The position numbers were made by a program, and so were the translations under genes. The notes beneath the pieces were generated by a model, which saw only the letters and a program-made list of their open reading frames with translations, was not told the DNA's origin and did no database searches. Source: Neoroseomonas oryzicola (GTDB taxonomy: Bacteria > Pseudomonadota > Alphaproteobacteria > Acetobacterales > Acetobacteraceae). Taken from it: DNA of 64,000 nt. Position 1 is the stretch's first letter. Each line of letters opens with the position of its first letter. Positions 1 to 8,343 of this stretch are shown in pieces. Location: contig NZ_JAAVUP010000011.1 of the NCBI RefSeq assembly GCF_012163135.1, forward strand, positions 61,259 through 125,258, written 5' to 3'.

Positions 1-257
1 TCGAGGCGCTGCGCGCCGTGCGCGTGGCCGATGCGCTGGAGCAGGAGGCGGCGCGCGGCGGCTATGCGGCGCGGGATGCGGGCTGGTTCGCGCTGGTCTC
101 GCTGCTGGGGTATTGCGAGCGGCGGCACACGGCCTTCGCCTGGCGGCAGGGACGCCCCGCACTCGCCGCGCTGTTCGACGCGGCGCAGGCGCGGCCCGCG
201 GTGGCGCGGACCGTGCCGCCGGCGGGCATGGGCAGCGCGGCGCCGCCCCTGCGCTGA
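1..257 (+). CDS. Glutathione S-transferase family protein, C-terminal fragment (5' end outside window)
   Basis: The frame is open from the window edge (first full codon at 3) to the TGA at 255-257, giving about 84 residues. The pattern of a helical stretch around GYCERR, then FAWRQGRPALAALFD and a terminal RPAVARTVPP, resembles the last helices of bacterial GST C-terminal domains, where 'RP.L..W...RPS...T.P' is common. The thioredoxin-like half lies upstream, so catalytic residues cannot be judged. The stop directly abuts the stop of the convergent gene (TGATCA), leaving no spacer. The family call is an inference from the tail only. Confidence 0.6.
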   Translation, partial: EALRAVRVADALEQEAARGGYAARDAGWFALVSLLGYCERRHTAFAWRQGRPALAALFDAAQARPAVARTVPPAGMGSAAPPLR

Positions 258-1238
258 TCAGTTCTGGATGCGGATGCCGCGGGCGCGGATCAGCGTGCCC
301 CATTTGTCGAACTCGGCGGTCCAGTAGGGGCCGAATTCCGCGGGCGTGCCGCCGACCGGGTCGGCGCCCTGGGCGACGATCTGCGCGCGGAAGCCGGGAT
401 CGGCGACGGCGGCCTGCACCGCCTCGGTCAGGCGCGCGACGATCGGGGCCGGCAGGTTGGCCGGGGCCATCAGCGCCATGTCGGTCGAGGACTCGAAGCC
501 GGCGACGCCGGCTTCCTGCAGCGTCGGCACATCGGGCGCGAGCGGCGTGCGCCGCGCCGTGCTGACCGCGAGCATCTTGAGCGTGCCGGCCTGGCGATGC
601 GGCAGCGCGGTGATGGCGTCGATGAAGGACATCTTGGTCTCGCCGGCCAGCACCGCCTGGGCCGAGGGCGCGCCGCCGCGATAGGGCACGTGCACCATGT
701 CGAGCCCCGCCGCGGCCATCAGCAGCTCGGTCGCGAGGTGGCTGGTGGCGCCGATGCCGGCCGAGGAGAAGTTGATCTGCCCCGGCCGAGCGCGGACATA
801 GGCGAGGAATTCCTGGATCGTCGTGACCGGCACGGAGGGGTGCACGCAGACCGCCTGCGCGGTGCGCGCCATCAGGCTGATGCCGGTGAAGGCGGCGCGA
901 TTGTCGTAGGGCAGCGGCGTGATCAGGTGCGGCGCGATGGCATAGGTGCTGTTCGTCGCCGATAGCAGCACATAGCCGTCGGGCCGCTGCTGCGCGACGA
1001 AGTTGTGCCCGATCGTGCCCGAGGCGCCGGCGCGGTTCTCCACCACGAATTGCTGGCCGAAGACCTGGGTGAAGCGCTGCGCGAAGAGCCGCGTCATGGT
1101 GTCGGACGACCCGCCCGCCGGCCAGGGATTGACCATCGTGACCGGCCGCGTGGGCCAGGCGCCCTGGGCGGTGGCGCTGCGCAGCGCCGGGGCGGCGAGC
1201 GTCGCGGCGAGCAGGGCGCGGCGATGGATCAGCGTCAT
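258..1238 (-). CDS. TctC/Bug-family periplasmic solute-binding protein
   Basis: The 326-residue product has the features of the tripartite tricarboxylate transporter binding-protein family. An N-terminal signal peptide with twin Arg (MTLIHRRALLAATLAAPALR) is followed by WPTRPVTMVNPWPAGGSSDTMTR, the family's first ligand loop, then VVENRAGASGTIG, a GYVLL strand, and SAGIGATSHLATEL with HVPYRGG. I chose ATG 1238 because it places the signal peptide at the N terminus; the frame stays open upstream to 1499 without resembling protein. The family binds small carboxylates in the periplasm and usually works with TctA/TctB, neither of which is nearby. It is divergent from the FAD oxidoreductase at 1402, so the two may share a control region and substrate. 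Confidence 0.9.
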   Translation of the reverse strand: MTLIHRRALLAATLAAPALRSATAQGAWPTRPVTMVNPWPAGGSSDTMTRLFAQRFTQVFGQQFVVENRAGASGTIGHNFVAQQRPDGYVLLSATNSTYAIAPHLITPLPYDNRAAFTGISLMARTAQAVCVHPSVPVTTIQEFLAYVRARPGQINFSSAGIGATSHLATELLMAAAGLDMVHVPYRGGAPSAQAVLAGETKMSFIDAITALPHRQAGTLKMLAVSTARRTPLAPDVPTLQEAGVAGFESSTDMALMAPANLPAPIVARLTEAVQAAVADPGFRAQIVAQGADPVGGTPAEFGPYWTAEFDKWGTLIRARGIRIQN

Positions 1239-1401
1239 GACGGAGTCTCCTGGCAGGATGCCGGACCGCCGGTGGCGGGTTCGGTCATGGGCAGGGATGG
1301 TTCCCCCGTGCGGCGATGGGCGCAACCCACGAAATCGCAGTACGAGGCGTCGATCGATCCGTATCTGGACAGTCCCCGCCGGTCCTGCGCACAGATGAGG
1401 C

Positions 1402-2751
1402 ATGAGCACGCCGAATCCCGGACCCCGCCTCCTCGACCCCGTCGAGAGCGATGCCGCCCTGCCTGCATCGGTCGATGTCGCCGTGATCGGCGCGGGCATC
1501 GTCGGCGTCGGCGCCGCCTATGCGCTGGCCAAGGCGGGGCATTCGGTCGCGCTGCTGGACAAGGGCGTGGTCGCGGGCGAGCAGTCGAGCCGCAACTGGG
1601 GCTGGTGCCGCACGCTGAACCGCGACGAGCGGGAGATCCCGCTGATGCAGCACAGCCAGTCGCTGTGGGACAGCCTGCCCGCCGAGATCGGCGCCGACAT
1701 GGGCTTCCGGCGCAACGGGCTCGTCTACGTCACCAAGGATCCGCAGCAGCTGGCCGATTGGAAGGCCTGGCTCGACATGGCGCAGCCCTACCAGATGGGC
1801 GCGCGGATCATCGACGCGGCCGAGGCGAAGCGGCTGACGCCCGGCAACGAGCAGGACTGGATCGGCGGCATCGTCTCGCCGCGCGACGGGCGGGCGGAAC
1901 CGGCGAAGGCGGCGCCCGCACTCGCGCGCGGGGCGCGGGCGCTGGGGGCGACGCTGCACCAGAACTGCGCGGTGCGGGGGCTCGACACCACGGGCGGGCG
2001 CGTCAGCGGCGTCTTCACCGAGAAGGGGCGGATCGGCGCGCAGGCGGTGGTGCTGGCGGGCGGCGCCTGGGCGTCGATGTTCCTGCGGCGGCACGGGGCG
2101 GACATGCCGCAATCCTCGGTGCATTCGACGATCTTCGCGACGACGCCGGCGAAGCAGGTCAGCAGCGGGCCGCTCTACACGCCGGACTTCATCCTCACGC
2201 CGCTGCTCGACGGCGGGTACCTGGTGGCGGCGCGGGCACGCGGGCGGCTCGAACTGACGCCGGCGGGCATCCGCTATGCGCGCCAGTTCCTGCCGAGCCT
2301 GCGGAAGAACTGGAAGATGGTCGAGCTGCGCTTCGGCAAGTCCTTCTTCGAAGGGCCGGACGCCTGGCACGGCAAGTGGTCCTTCGACCGGCCGACGGTG
2401 TTCGAGCGGATGCGCGTGCTCGACCCCAAGCCGAAGGCAAGCATCGTCGAGCCGACGCTGCGCGAGATCGTCGCCACCTATCCCGAACTGGCGGGCATCC
2501 GCGCGGCGCGGCTCTGGGCGGGGTGGATCGACTCGACGCCGGATGCGGTGCCGGTGATCTCGCCGGTCGAGGCGCTGCTGGGCCTGGTCGTCGCGGCCGG
2601 GTTCAGCGGGCATGGCTTCGGCATCGGGCCGGGGGCGGGACGGCTGGCGGCGGACCTCGCGACCGGGGCGCCGCCGGTCGTCGATCCGGCGCCCTTCCGC
2701 CTGTCGCGCTTTTCCGACGGATCGCGCATGCACGCGCCCGCGGGGATCTGA
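1402..2751 (+). CDS. FAD-dependent oxidoreductase, DAO/glycine-oxidase-like fold
   Basis: The 449-residue protein has a dinucleotide-binding motif near residues 27-36 (VAVIGAGIVGVGAAYAL), the acidic LLDKG end of the second strand, and a SSRNWGWCR segment typical of DadA/SoxB-like amine and amino-acid oxidases. A second FAD-contacting stretch (AVVLAGGAWASMFLR) and a C-terminal VVAAGFSGHGFGIGPGAGRLAADLA complete the DAO fold. Substrates in this fold are secondary or primary amines or D-amino acids; the actual one cannot be read from sequence. The gene is followed 34 bp later by an alpha/beta-hydrolase-fold gene on the same strand, probably co-transcribed. The N-terminal 20 residues are a polar extension with no signal peptide, so the enzyme is probably cytoplasmic. 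Confidence 0.85.
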   Translation: MSTPNPGPRLLDPVESDAALPASVDVAVIGAGIVGVGAAYALAKAGHSVALLDKGVVAGEQSSRNWGWCRTLNRDEREIPLMQHSQSLWDSLPAEIGADMGFRRNGLVYVTKDPQQLADWKAWLDMAQPYQMGARIIDAAEAKRLTPGNEQDWIGGIVSPRDGRAEPAKAAPALARGARALGATLHQNCAVRGLDTTGGRVSGVFTEKGRIGAQAVVLAGGAWASMFLRRHGADMPQSSVHSTIFATTPAKQVSSGPLYTPDFILTPLLDGGYLVAARARGRLELTPAGIRYARQFLPSLRKNWKMVELRFGKSFFEGPDAWHGKWSFDRPTVFERMRVLDPKPKASIVEPTLREIVATYPELAGIRAARLWAGWIDSTPDAVPVISPVEALLGLVVAAGFSGHGFGIGPGAGRLAADLATGAPPVVDPAPFRLSRFSDGSRMHAPAGI

Positions 2752-2785
2752 GCGGCCCTCGCGACGCGCGGCAGGGAGGAAAGCC

Positions 2786-3571
2786 ATGGACCATGAGACG
2801 CGTCTGCTCGACCTGCCGTCCGGGCGGCTCGAGGTCTGGCTGCAGGGCAGCGGGCATCCGGTGGTGCTGCTGCCCTCGCTGGGCCGCGGCCAGGAGGATT
2901 TCGACGGCATCGCGCCGATGCTGCTCGCGGCCGGGCTGCGGCTGATCCGGCCGGAGCCGCGCGGCATCGGGCAATCGGCGCCGCTGCGCGAGGGATCGAC
3001 GCTGTTCGACATGGCGCGCGACGTGATCGCGGCGATGGAGCAGGACGGCGTCGCGACCGCGCTGGTCGCGGGCCATGCGGCCGGCAACTGGGTCGCGCGC
3101 ATCACCGCGCATCTGCGCCCCGACCTGGTGCAGGGCGTGGCGATGCTGGCCGCGGTGACGGGCACGACCGTCGATCCGGAGATCAGCGCGGCGATCGCGG
3201 GGAGTTTCGACACGTCGCTGCCCGACGAGGTGCGGCTGGGGCATCTGCGCCGCGGCTATTTCGCGCCGGGGAACGATGCGAGCGTCTGGCTGCCGGGCTG
3301 GCACACCGAGGTGGCGCGCGCCCAGCGACGTGCGCGGGAGGCGACGACGGACCGGTCCTGGCTGCGCGTCGCGGACCGCAAGCCGCTGCTCTACCTGGCG
3401 GCGGCGGAGGATGCGATCGCGGCCCCGCCAAGCGAGGCGGACCTGCGCGCGACGCTCGGGCCGCTGGCGCAGCGCGTGGTTATCGAGCGCGCCGGGCACG
3501 CGCTCCTGCCGGAGCAGCCGCAGGCCGTCGCAGAAGCGCTGATCGACTATGCGAGAAGGCTGTGGCCGTAG
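2786..3571 (+). CDS. Alpha/beta-hydrolase-fold protein lacking the nucleophile serine
   Basis: The 261-residue product has the fold's landmarks: VVLLPSLGRGQEDFD (oxyanion loop region), RPEPRGIGQS after strand 4, a nucleophile-elbow position at residues 96-100, an acid around AAAEDAIA, and a terminal ERAGHALLPEQP carrying the usual catalytic His. The elbow reads G-H-A-A-G instead of G-H-S-x-G, so the nucleophile Ser is Ala98 while Asp and His look intact. The codon is an unambiguous gcg. A GGGAGGA Shine-Dalgarno at about 2774-2780 supports ATG 2786. It follows the FAD oxidoreductase and may handle its product. Either it is a pseudo-hydrolase with a binding or non-hydrolytic role, or the enzyme is inactive. 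Confidence 0.8.
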   Translation: MDHETRLLDLPSGRLEVWLQGSGHPVVLLPSLGRGQEDFDGIAPMLLAAGLRLIRPEPRGIGQSAPLREGSTLFDMARDVIAAMEQDGVATALVAGHAAGNWVARITAHLRPDLVQGVAMLAAVTGTTVDPEISAAIAGSFDTSLPDEVRLGHLRRGYFAPGNDASVWLPGWHTEVARAQRRAREATTDRSWLRVADRKPLLYLAAAEDAIAAPPSEADLRATLGPLAQRVVIERAGHALLPEQPQAVAEALIDYARRLWP

Positions 3572-3583
3572 GGACGATGCCCG

Positions 3584-3608
3584 CGGCCCGAGGCTAAGCC
3601 TCGGGCCG
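3584..3608 (+). terminator. Perfect 11-bp hairpin after the hydrolase gene
   Basis: CGGCCCGAGGC (3584-3594) and GCCTCGGGCCG (3598-3608) form a perfect stem with a TAA loop, 12 bp after the hydrolase stop. No T-run follows, so it may act as a transcript end or stabiliser rather than a classical intrinsic terminator. It sits between convergent genes. Confidence 0.5.
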
Positions 3609-3692
3609 GGAGCCCGAAGGGCGACCGCGCCCAGACCAACCGCCGTGCCGGGCGGTCCAGTGCATGGCGCGCAAGCCAAGCGCGCGGATGCG

Positions 3693-3744
3693 CGCGCCGG
3701 CGCTTGAGGCAGACCAAAAACTCGCGCCGGCGCCTGAGGTAAAC
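3693..3744. repeat. Two imperfect 22-bp direct repeats at 30-bp period
   Basis: The segment CGCGCCGGCGCTTGAGGC at 3693-3710 recurs as CGCGCCGGCGCCTGAGGT at 3723-3740, extending to AGAC versus AAAC. The copies are offset by exactly 30 bp. They lie 13 bp beyond the GntR stop codon, in the spacer between convergent genes. Their location after a gene rather than before one argues against an operator; a small duplication is the simplest reading. Confidence 0.5.
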
Positions 3745-3756
3745 GAAGACTCCTCT

Positions 3757-4497
3757 TCACCTCAGCTTGATGTCGATCCGCACCACGTCGCCGCGATAGA
3801 TCCCATCGGCGACCATCAGCAGCGTGCCGCTCGGGTTCACCGCGGCGCGGCGGACGAAGGCGACGGGGGCGTTGAGCGGGACCTGCAACCCCGCCGCCGT
3901 TTCCACATCCGCCGTGCCGATGGTGAGCACCTGCCGCGCATCGGCGATGCGTACGCCGGGAATGCCGGCGACCAGTTTCAGTGCCGTGCGGGTGCGCAGG
4001 TCGTTCGCCGTCACCTTCGGCCAGAGGCGTTCGTCGAGCCACACATCGGCGAGCAGGAAGGGCTGGCCATCGCGCCAATGGCGGCGGCGGACATGGTGGT
4101 AGCGCGGCGCGGGGCGGCCGATGTCCACGGTCGGCAGCGCATCGGCGGGTTGGTCGGGGCGGTCGCCGAGGATCTCGATCTCCGCGCCCTCGCGCGATCG
4201 GAGCAGGCCGGACCAGTCGGTCTCGACCTCGCACCACAGGCGGTTCGCTTCCGGCGCGGCGCGGACGAAGGTGCCCTTGGCGCGGTAGCGCGCGATCAAC
4301 CCATCCTGTTCGAGCTGGTCGAGCGCCTGGCGGATCGTCGCGCGCGCCACGCCGCATTCGGCAGCGAGCTCGTCGACCGTCGGGATGCGTTCGTCGCGCC
4401 GCCAGGTGCCCTGTTCGATCCTGCGGCGAAAGAGCGTGGCGAGCTGGAGGTAGCGCGCCACCGCACTGCGGCTGAGATCGACGGCGGCGGTCTTCAT
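3757..4497 (-). CDS. GntR-family transcriptional regulator, HutC/UTRA subfamily
   Basis: The 246-residue protein has an N-terminal winged helix (about residues 10-80) with the GntR signature: RYLQLATLFRRRIEQGTW, then RIPTVDELAAECGVARATIRQALDQLEQDGLI and a wing RYRAKGTFV. The rest fits a UTRA ligand-binding domain (PRYHHVRRRHWRDGQPFLLADVWLDERLWP and a terminal LLMVADGIYRGDVVRIDIKL). HutC-type regulators sense the substrate or an intermediate of the pathway they control. Its ATG overlaps the stop of the D-2-hydroxyacid dehydrogenase gene (ATGA), making it the last gene of a seven-gene operon, so autoregulation of the whole operon is likely. Confidence 0.9.
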   Translation of the reverse strand: MKTAAVDLSRSAVARYLQLATLFRRRIEQGTWRRDERIPTVDELAAECGVARATIRQALDQLEQDGLIARYRAKGTFVRAAPEANRLWCEVETDWSGLLRSREGAEIEILGDRPDQPADALPTVDIGRPAPRYHHVRRRHWRDGQPFLLADVWLDERLWPKVTANDLRTRTALKLVAGIPGVRIADARQVLTIGTADVETAAGLQVPLNAPVAFVRRAAVNPSGTLLMVADGIYRGDVVRIDIKLR

Positions 4498-5423
4498 CCG
4501 GCGGCCGCATTCAGGAAGGGGCGGCCCTCGCGGAACGCCTCGATGTCCGAGAGGATGCGCGCGATCAGCGCATGCCGCGTCTCGATGGTGAGGGACGCCG
4601 AATGCGGCGCGAGCACCACGTTGTCGAGGGCGAGGAAGCGGGGATCGAGCCCGGGCTCGCGCGCGAAGACGTCGAGCCCGGCGGCGGCGATGCGCTTCTG
4701 TTCCAGAGCGTTGAGCAGCGCCGCCTCATCCACCACCGAGCCGCGCGCGATGTTCACCAGCACGCCGCGCGGGCCGAGCGCGTCGAGCACCGCGGCGTCC
4801 ACCATCCCATCGGTGCCGGCGCCGCCCGGCACGGCGAGGATCAGCACGTCCGAGCGTTCGGCCAGCGCGCGCAGGTCGGGCACATGGGTCCAGGGCTGGT
4901 CCGGCTTCGGCCGCGGGCCGGTCCAGGCGACGTCCATGCCGAGCCCGGCGCAGCGCCGCGCGATGGCCTGGCCGATCTTCCCCAGGCCGACGATCCCCGT
5001 CGCCTTGCGATGCAGACTGAGGCCGAGCCCCATGCGTTCCTTCATCCAGCGCCCGGCGCGGACGAAGCGGTCGGCTTCGGCGACGCGGCGGGCGGCGGCG
5101 TACATCAGGCCGATGGCCGCGTCGGCCACGTCCTCGGTCATCACGTCCGGCGTGTAGGCGACGCCGATGCCGCGGCGCGCCGCGGCGGGCAGGTCGATGC
5201 GTTCGAGCCCGGTGCCCTGGCTGACCACCAGGCGCAGGTCGGGCAGGCGGGCGAAATGCTCCTCTCGCGCGCCGGCGAGGGCCATGGTCACGGCGATGCG
5301 GAAGCCGGGGCGCGGGCCTTCCGCCGGCGCGTCCTCGACCAGCGTGAAGCGGTCAGCGAGGGCCGCGCGCAGATCGGCCGGGATGGCGGAGAGGAGGAGG
5401 ATCGCTTCCTTGACGTCGTTCAT
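4494..5423 (-). CDS. D-2-hydroxyacid dehydrogenase (NAD(P)-dependent, hydroxypyruvate/glyoxylate reductase type)
   Basis: The 309-residue product has the family's two-domain layout. The nucleotide-binding motif GIVGLGKIGQAIARR is at about residues 147-161, followed by the signature blocks VLILAVPGGAGTDGMVD, VLVNIARGSVVDEAALLNAL (catalytic Arg region), AGLDVFAREP (Glu) and LAPHSASLTIETR (catalytic His). Members reduce 2-keto acids such as hydroxypyruvate or glyoxylate, or oxidise D-2-hydroxyacids. ATG 5423 overlaps the stop of the upstream TctC gene by 4 bp and the gene overlaps GntR by 4 bp at its end. The context suggests the carboxylate bound by the TctC proteins is a hydroxyacid or is converted to one. 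Confidence 0.9.
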   Translation of the reverse strand: MNDVKEAILLLSAIPADLRAALADRFTLVEDAPAEGPRPGFRIAVTMALAGAREEHFARLPDLRLVVSQGTGLERIDLPAAARRGIGVAYTPDVMTEDVADAAIGLMYAAARRVAEADRFVRAGRWMKERMGLGLSLHRKATGIVGLGKIGQAIARRCAGLGMDVAWTGPRPKPDQPWTHVPDLRALAERSDVLILAVPGGAGTDGMVDAAVLDALGPRGVLVNIARGSVVDEAALLNALEQKRIAAAGLDVFAREPGLDPRFLALDNVVLAPHSASLTIETRHALIARILSDIEAFREGRPFLNAAAG

Positions 5424-6382
5424 TCGGCTCGGATTCCGGCGGCGTCGATGACCTGCTTCCAGCGGGCGGATTCGGCGGCGATGGTGGCGGCGAGGTCCTC
5501 CGGGGAGGAGGGCGTCGCCTCCTCGCCCAGTGCCTCCATCCGCGCGCGGTAGGCGGGGTCGTTGAGGATGGTGACGATGGCGGCGTTGAGCCGCGCGACG
5601 ATCGGCTGCGGCGTGCCTGCCGGGGCGGAGATGTAGTTGAAGGGCGCGGCGTCGAAGCCGGGCAGCGTCTCGGCCAGCGCCGGCAGGTCGGGGGCGAGCG
5701 GCGAACGCTGCGGCGTGGTGACGGCGAGGGCGCGGAGGTTTCCCGCCCGTGCCGGCGGCAGCAGGATCGAAAGCGTGTCGAGCGCCATGCTGACCGTCCC
5801 CGCGATGAGGTCCGTCGTCGCGGGACCGGTGCCGCGGTAGGGCACGTGGGTGATGTCGATGCGCGCCATGAATTTCAGCATCTCGCCCGCCAGGTGCGAG
5901 GAGGAGCCGATGCCCGAGGAGGCGAAGGAGAGCCGCCCCGGCTCCGCGCGTGCCAGCGCGATCAGCCCCGCCACGTCCTGTGCCGGCAGCGAAGGGTGGA
6001 TCGCGAAGAGGTTCGGCGCGCGCTTGTAGCCCGAGACCGGCGCGAAGTCCCGCACCGGGTCGTAGGGCAGGCTGCGCATCAGGTGGGGGTTGATGATCTG
6101 CGGCCCCGGCGTGCCGTAGAGCAGCGTGTGGCCATCGGGCGTCGCGCGCGCGACGAAGAGCGCGCCGACGGTCGCGCCGCCGCCGGGGCGGTTGTCCACC
6201 ACAACCGGCTGGCCGAGCGCGGCACCCAGCGGATCGGCCAGCATCCGCGCGCTGGCATCGGCGGAGCCGCCGGCCGCGAAAGGCACGACGAGGCGCAGCG
6301 GACGGTTCGGGAAGGATTGCGCGAAGGCCGGCGCGGCGAGGGTGGCCGGGATGGCAAGCAGGGCGCGGCGGGCGAGCCTCAT
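5420..6382 (-). CDS. TctC/Bug-family periplasmic solute-binding protein (third of tandem)
   Basis: The 320-residue protein starts with a signal peptide (MRLARRALLAIPATLAAPAFA) ending in an AxA cleavage site. It then shows the family blocks FPNRPLRLVVPFAAGGSADASAR, VVVDNRPGGGATVGA, SSGIGSSSHLAGEM and ITHVPYRGTGPA. Length and motif order match full-length Bug proteins. It is the third of three consecutive TctC genes in one operon, overlapping its neighbours by 4 bp on both sides. No TctA/TctB membrane genes follow, so it either feeds a transporter encoded elsewhere or acts as a sensor. Confidence 0.92.
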   Translation of the reverse strand: MRLARRALLAIPATLAAPAFAQSFPNRPLRLVVPFAAGGSADASARMLADPLGAALGQPVVVDNRPGGGATVGALFVARATPDGHTLLYGTPGPQIINPHLMRSLPYDPVRDFAPVSGYKRAPNLFAIHPSLPAQDVAGLIALARAEPGRLSFASSGIGSSSHLAGEMLKFMARIDITHVPYRGTGPATTDLIAGTVSMALDTLSILLPPARAGNLRALAVTTPQRSPLAPDLPALAETLPGFDAAPFNYISAPAGTPQPIVARLNAAIVTILNDPAYRARMEALGEEATPSSPEDLAATIAAESARWKQVIDAAGIRAE

Positions 6383-7335
6383 TCGATGGTGATTCCCTGG
6401 GATGCGATGACGCCGCGCCAGCGCGCGATCTCCTCCTGCACGGCGGCGGCGAGCTGGGCGGGCGTGCCGCCGAGAGGCTCGGCGCCGAGGGCGGCGAACC
6501 GCGCGCGGACGGAAGGGTCGGCGAGCGCATGGTTCGCCGCCTCGTTGATGGCCGCGATGGCGTCGGGCGGCGTCCGGGCCGCGGCGATCAGGTAGTTGAA
6601 GGAGGCGTCGCTGAAGCCCGGCAGCGTGGCCGCGATGGGTGGCAGGTCGGGCGCGGCCGCGGCGCGGTCCTGCGTGCTGACCGCGAGGGCGCGCAGCCGG
6701 CCTTCGCGCACCAGCGGCAGCAGCGCGGCGGCGGTGTCGAGGATCATGTCGACGCGGCCGCCCATCAGGTCCTGCACGCCGGGCGCGGTGCCACGATAGG
6801 GGATGTGCAGCATCTCGATCCCCGCCATCTGCGCGAAGAGCGCGCCGGCGAGATGCGCGGAGGACCCGATCCCCGCGCTCGCATAGGTGAGGCCGCCTGG
6901 GCGCGACTTTGCCAGTGCGATGAGCTCCGCCACGCTGTGCGCGGGGAAATCCGGACGGACGACAAGCACCTTCGGTGCGCGCATCAGGGCGACGACCGGC
7001 GTGAAGTCCGCCATCGCGTCGTAGGGGATGTTGCGCATCATCAGCGGGTTGAGGATCTGGATCGACGGCGAGCAGTAGAGCAGCGTCAGCCCGTCCGCCG
7101 GTCCGCGCGCCACCGAGATGGCCGCGACGCTGCCATTGCCGCCGGGCCGGTTCTCGATCAGCACGGGCTGGCCGAGGGTCGCGGCCATCGGGTCGGCGAC
7201 GATGCGCGCGATGGTGTCCGCCGTCCCGCCAGGGGCGAGCGGCACCAGGATGCGCATCGGGCGCGGCGGCTGCCAGGCTCCGGCCGTGACCGGGAAGGCA
7301 GCCGTCGCTGCGGCGATCAGGGCGCGACGGCGCAT
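6379..7335 (-). CDS. TctC/Bug-family periplasmic solute-binding protein (second of tandem)
   Basis: The 318-residue product has an N-terminal signal sequence (MRRRALIAAATAAFPVTAGA), then PPRPMRILVPLAPGGTADTIAR, VLIENRPGGNGSVAA, a TLLYCSPSIQILNPLMMR segment shared closely with the next paralogue (TLLYGTPGPQIINPHLMR), SAGIGSSAHLAGAL and MLHIPYRGTAPG. These two are plainly closer to each other than to the other TctC proteins here, pointing to a local duplication. It overlaps the following TctC gene by 4 bp and starts 4 bp after the previous one ends, so all three are translated from one message. Confidence 0.92.
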   Translation of the reverse strand: MRRRALIAAATAAFPVTAGAWQPPRPMRILVPLAPGGTADTIARIVADPMAATLGQPVLIENRPGGNGSVAAISVARGPADGLTLLYCSPSIQILNPLMMRNIPYDAMADFTPVVALMRAPKVLVVRPDFPAHSVAELIALAKSRPGGLTYASAGIGSSAHLAGALFAQMAGIEMLHIPYRGTAPGVQDLMGGRVDMILDTAAALLPLVREGRLRALAVSTQDRAAAAPDLPPIAATLPGFSDASFNYLIAAARTPPDAIAAINEAANHALADPSVRARFAALGAEPLGGTPAQLAAAVQEEIARWRGVIASQGITIE

Positions 7336-7339
7336 CGCG

Positions 7340-8308
7340 CTATTCCAGCTTCATGCCGGTCGCGCGCACCACCTCGCCCCAGGTGTCGTAGGCGGTGCGG
7401 ATGAAGGTGGCGAATTCCTCGGGGCTGCTCGCGACGATGCGGCCGCCCTGGTCGAGCAGCACGCGGCGCGTGTCGGCATCCTCGAGCGCCGCGCGCGCGG
7501 CGGCGTGCAGCGTCGCGACGCGGTCGGCCGGCAAGCCGGCGGGGCCGAGCACGCCGTACCAGGTCTCGCTGATGAAGCCGGGCACGCCGGCTTCCTCGGC
7601 GGTGGGGACGTCGGGCAGGATCGCGAGGCGCTGCGGCGCGGTCAGCGCCAGCGCGGGCAGCGCGCCCGCACGCACCTGGCCGAGCAGCGCGGGGACGTCG
7701 GCGCACAGGATCTGGATGCGCCCCGCGAGGAGTTCCGTCACCGCCGGTGCCGCGCCGCGGAACGGCACGTGGGTGATGTCGATGCCAGCGCGCAGCTTGA
7801 ACAGTTCGCCCGCGAGATGCAGCGAGGATCCGATGCCCGCCGAACCGAAGGTAAGCTGGCCGGGCCGCGCCTTCGCGAGTGCCACGAGTTCTGCAAGGTT
7901 GCGCACGCCGAGGCCGGGTGCGACGGAGACGATCTGCGGCACCGCCAGCACCTGCGTGATCGGCGAGAGGTCGCGCCGCGGATCGTAGGGCATGTTGGGC
8001 TGCAGGTGCGGCAGGATGGCCATGGCGCCGCTGCTCGCGAGGACCAGCGTGTAGCCGTCGGGGCGCGACTTCGCGACGTATTCGACGCCGATCAGGCCGC
8101 CGGCGCCGGCGCGGGCCTCCACCACCACGGGCTTGCCGAGGCGTTCGCCCATCACGCGGCCGACAGAACGCGCGATGAGGTCCGCGGGCCCGCCGGCAGC
8201 GAAGGGAATGACGAGGCGGATGGGCTGGTCGGGGAAGGCCTGGGCCCGGGCACGGCCGGCGAGCGCGGGCAGCATCAGCGCGGAAAGCGCGGTCCTTCTG
8301 CGGATCAT
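7340..8308 (-). CDS. TctC/Bug-family periplasmic solute-binding protein (first of tandem)
   Basis: The 322-residue protein begins MIRRRTALSALMLPALAGRA, a secretory signal, followed by FPDQPIRLVIPFAAGGPADLIAR, VVVEARAGAGGLIG, GSAGIGSSLHLAGEL and ITHVPFRGAAPA. I chose ATG 8308 because a GGGAGGA ribosome-binding site lies just upstream and the signal peptide starts there; the frame is open further upstream inside the AhpD-like gene. It is the first of three TctC genes and more divergent than the next two. It lies 35 bp after the AhpD-like gene, the largest gap in the operon, so a secondary promoter here is possible. Confidence 0.92.
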   Translation of the reverse strand: MIRRRTALSALMLPALAGRARAQAFPDQPIRLVIPFAAGGPADLIARSVGRVMGERLGKPVVVEARAGAGGLIGVEYVAKSRPDGYTLVLASSGAMAILPHLQPNMPYDPRRDLSPITQVLAVPQIVSVAPGLGVRNLAELVALAKARPGQLTFGSAGIGSSLHLAGELFKLRAGIDITHVPFRGAAPAVTELLAGRIQILCADVPALLGQVRAGALPALALTAPQRLAILPDVPTAEEAGVPGFISETWYGVLGPAGLPADRVATLHAAARAALEDADTRRVLLDQGGRIVASSPEEFATFIRTAYDTWGEVVRATGMKLE

Positions 8309-8343
8309 CCTTGGTTCCTCCCGTATCGTTGTTCCTGGCGCCG

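Noticed and set aside
1005..3213. Long open frames on both strands over the FAD oxidoreductase and hydrolase genes
   Set aside because: They are shadows of the two real genes and show GC-driven Arg/Gly/Ala composition without domain motifs.
3584..3608. The hairpin as an operator for the nearby GntR gene
   Set aside because: It lies downstream of both convergent genes and has an 11-bp GC-rich stem with a 3-base loop, which fits a transcript end better.
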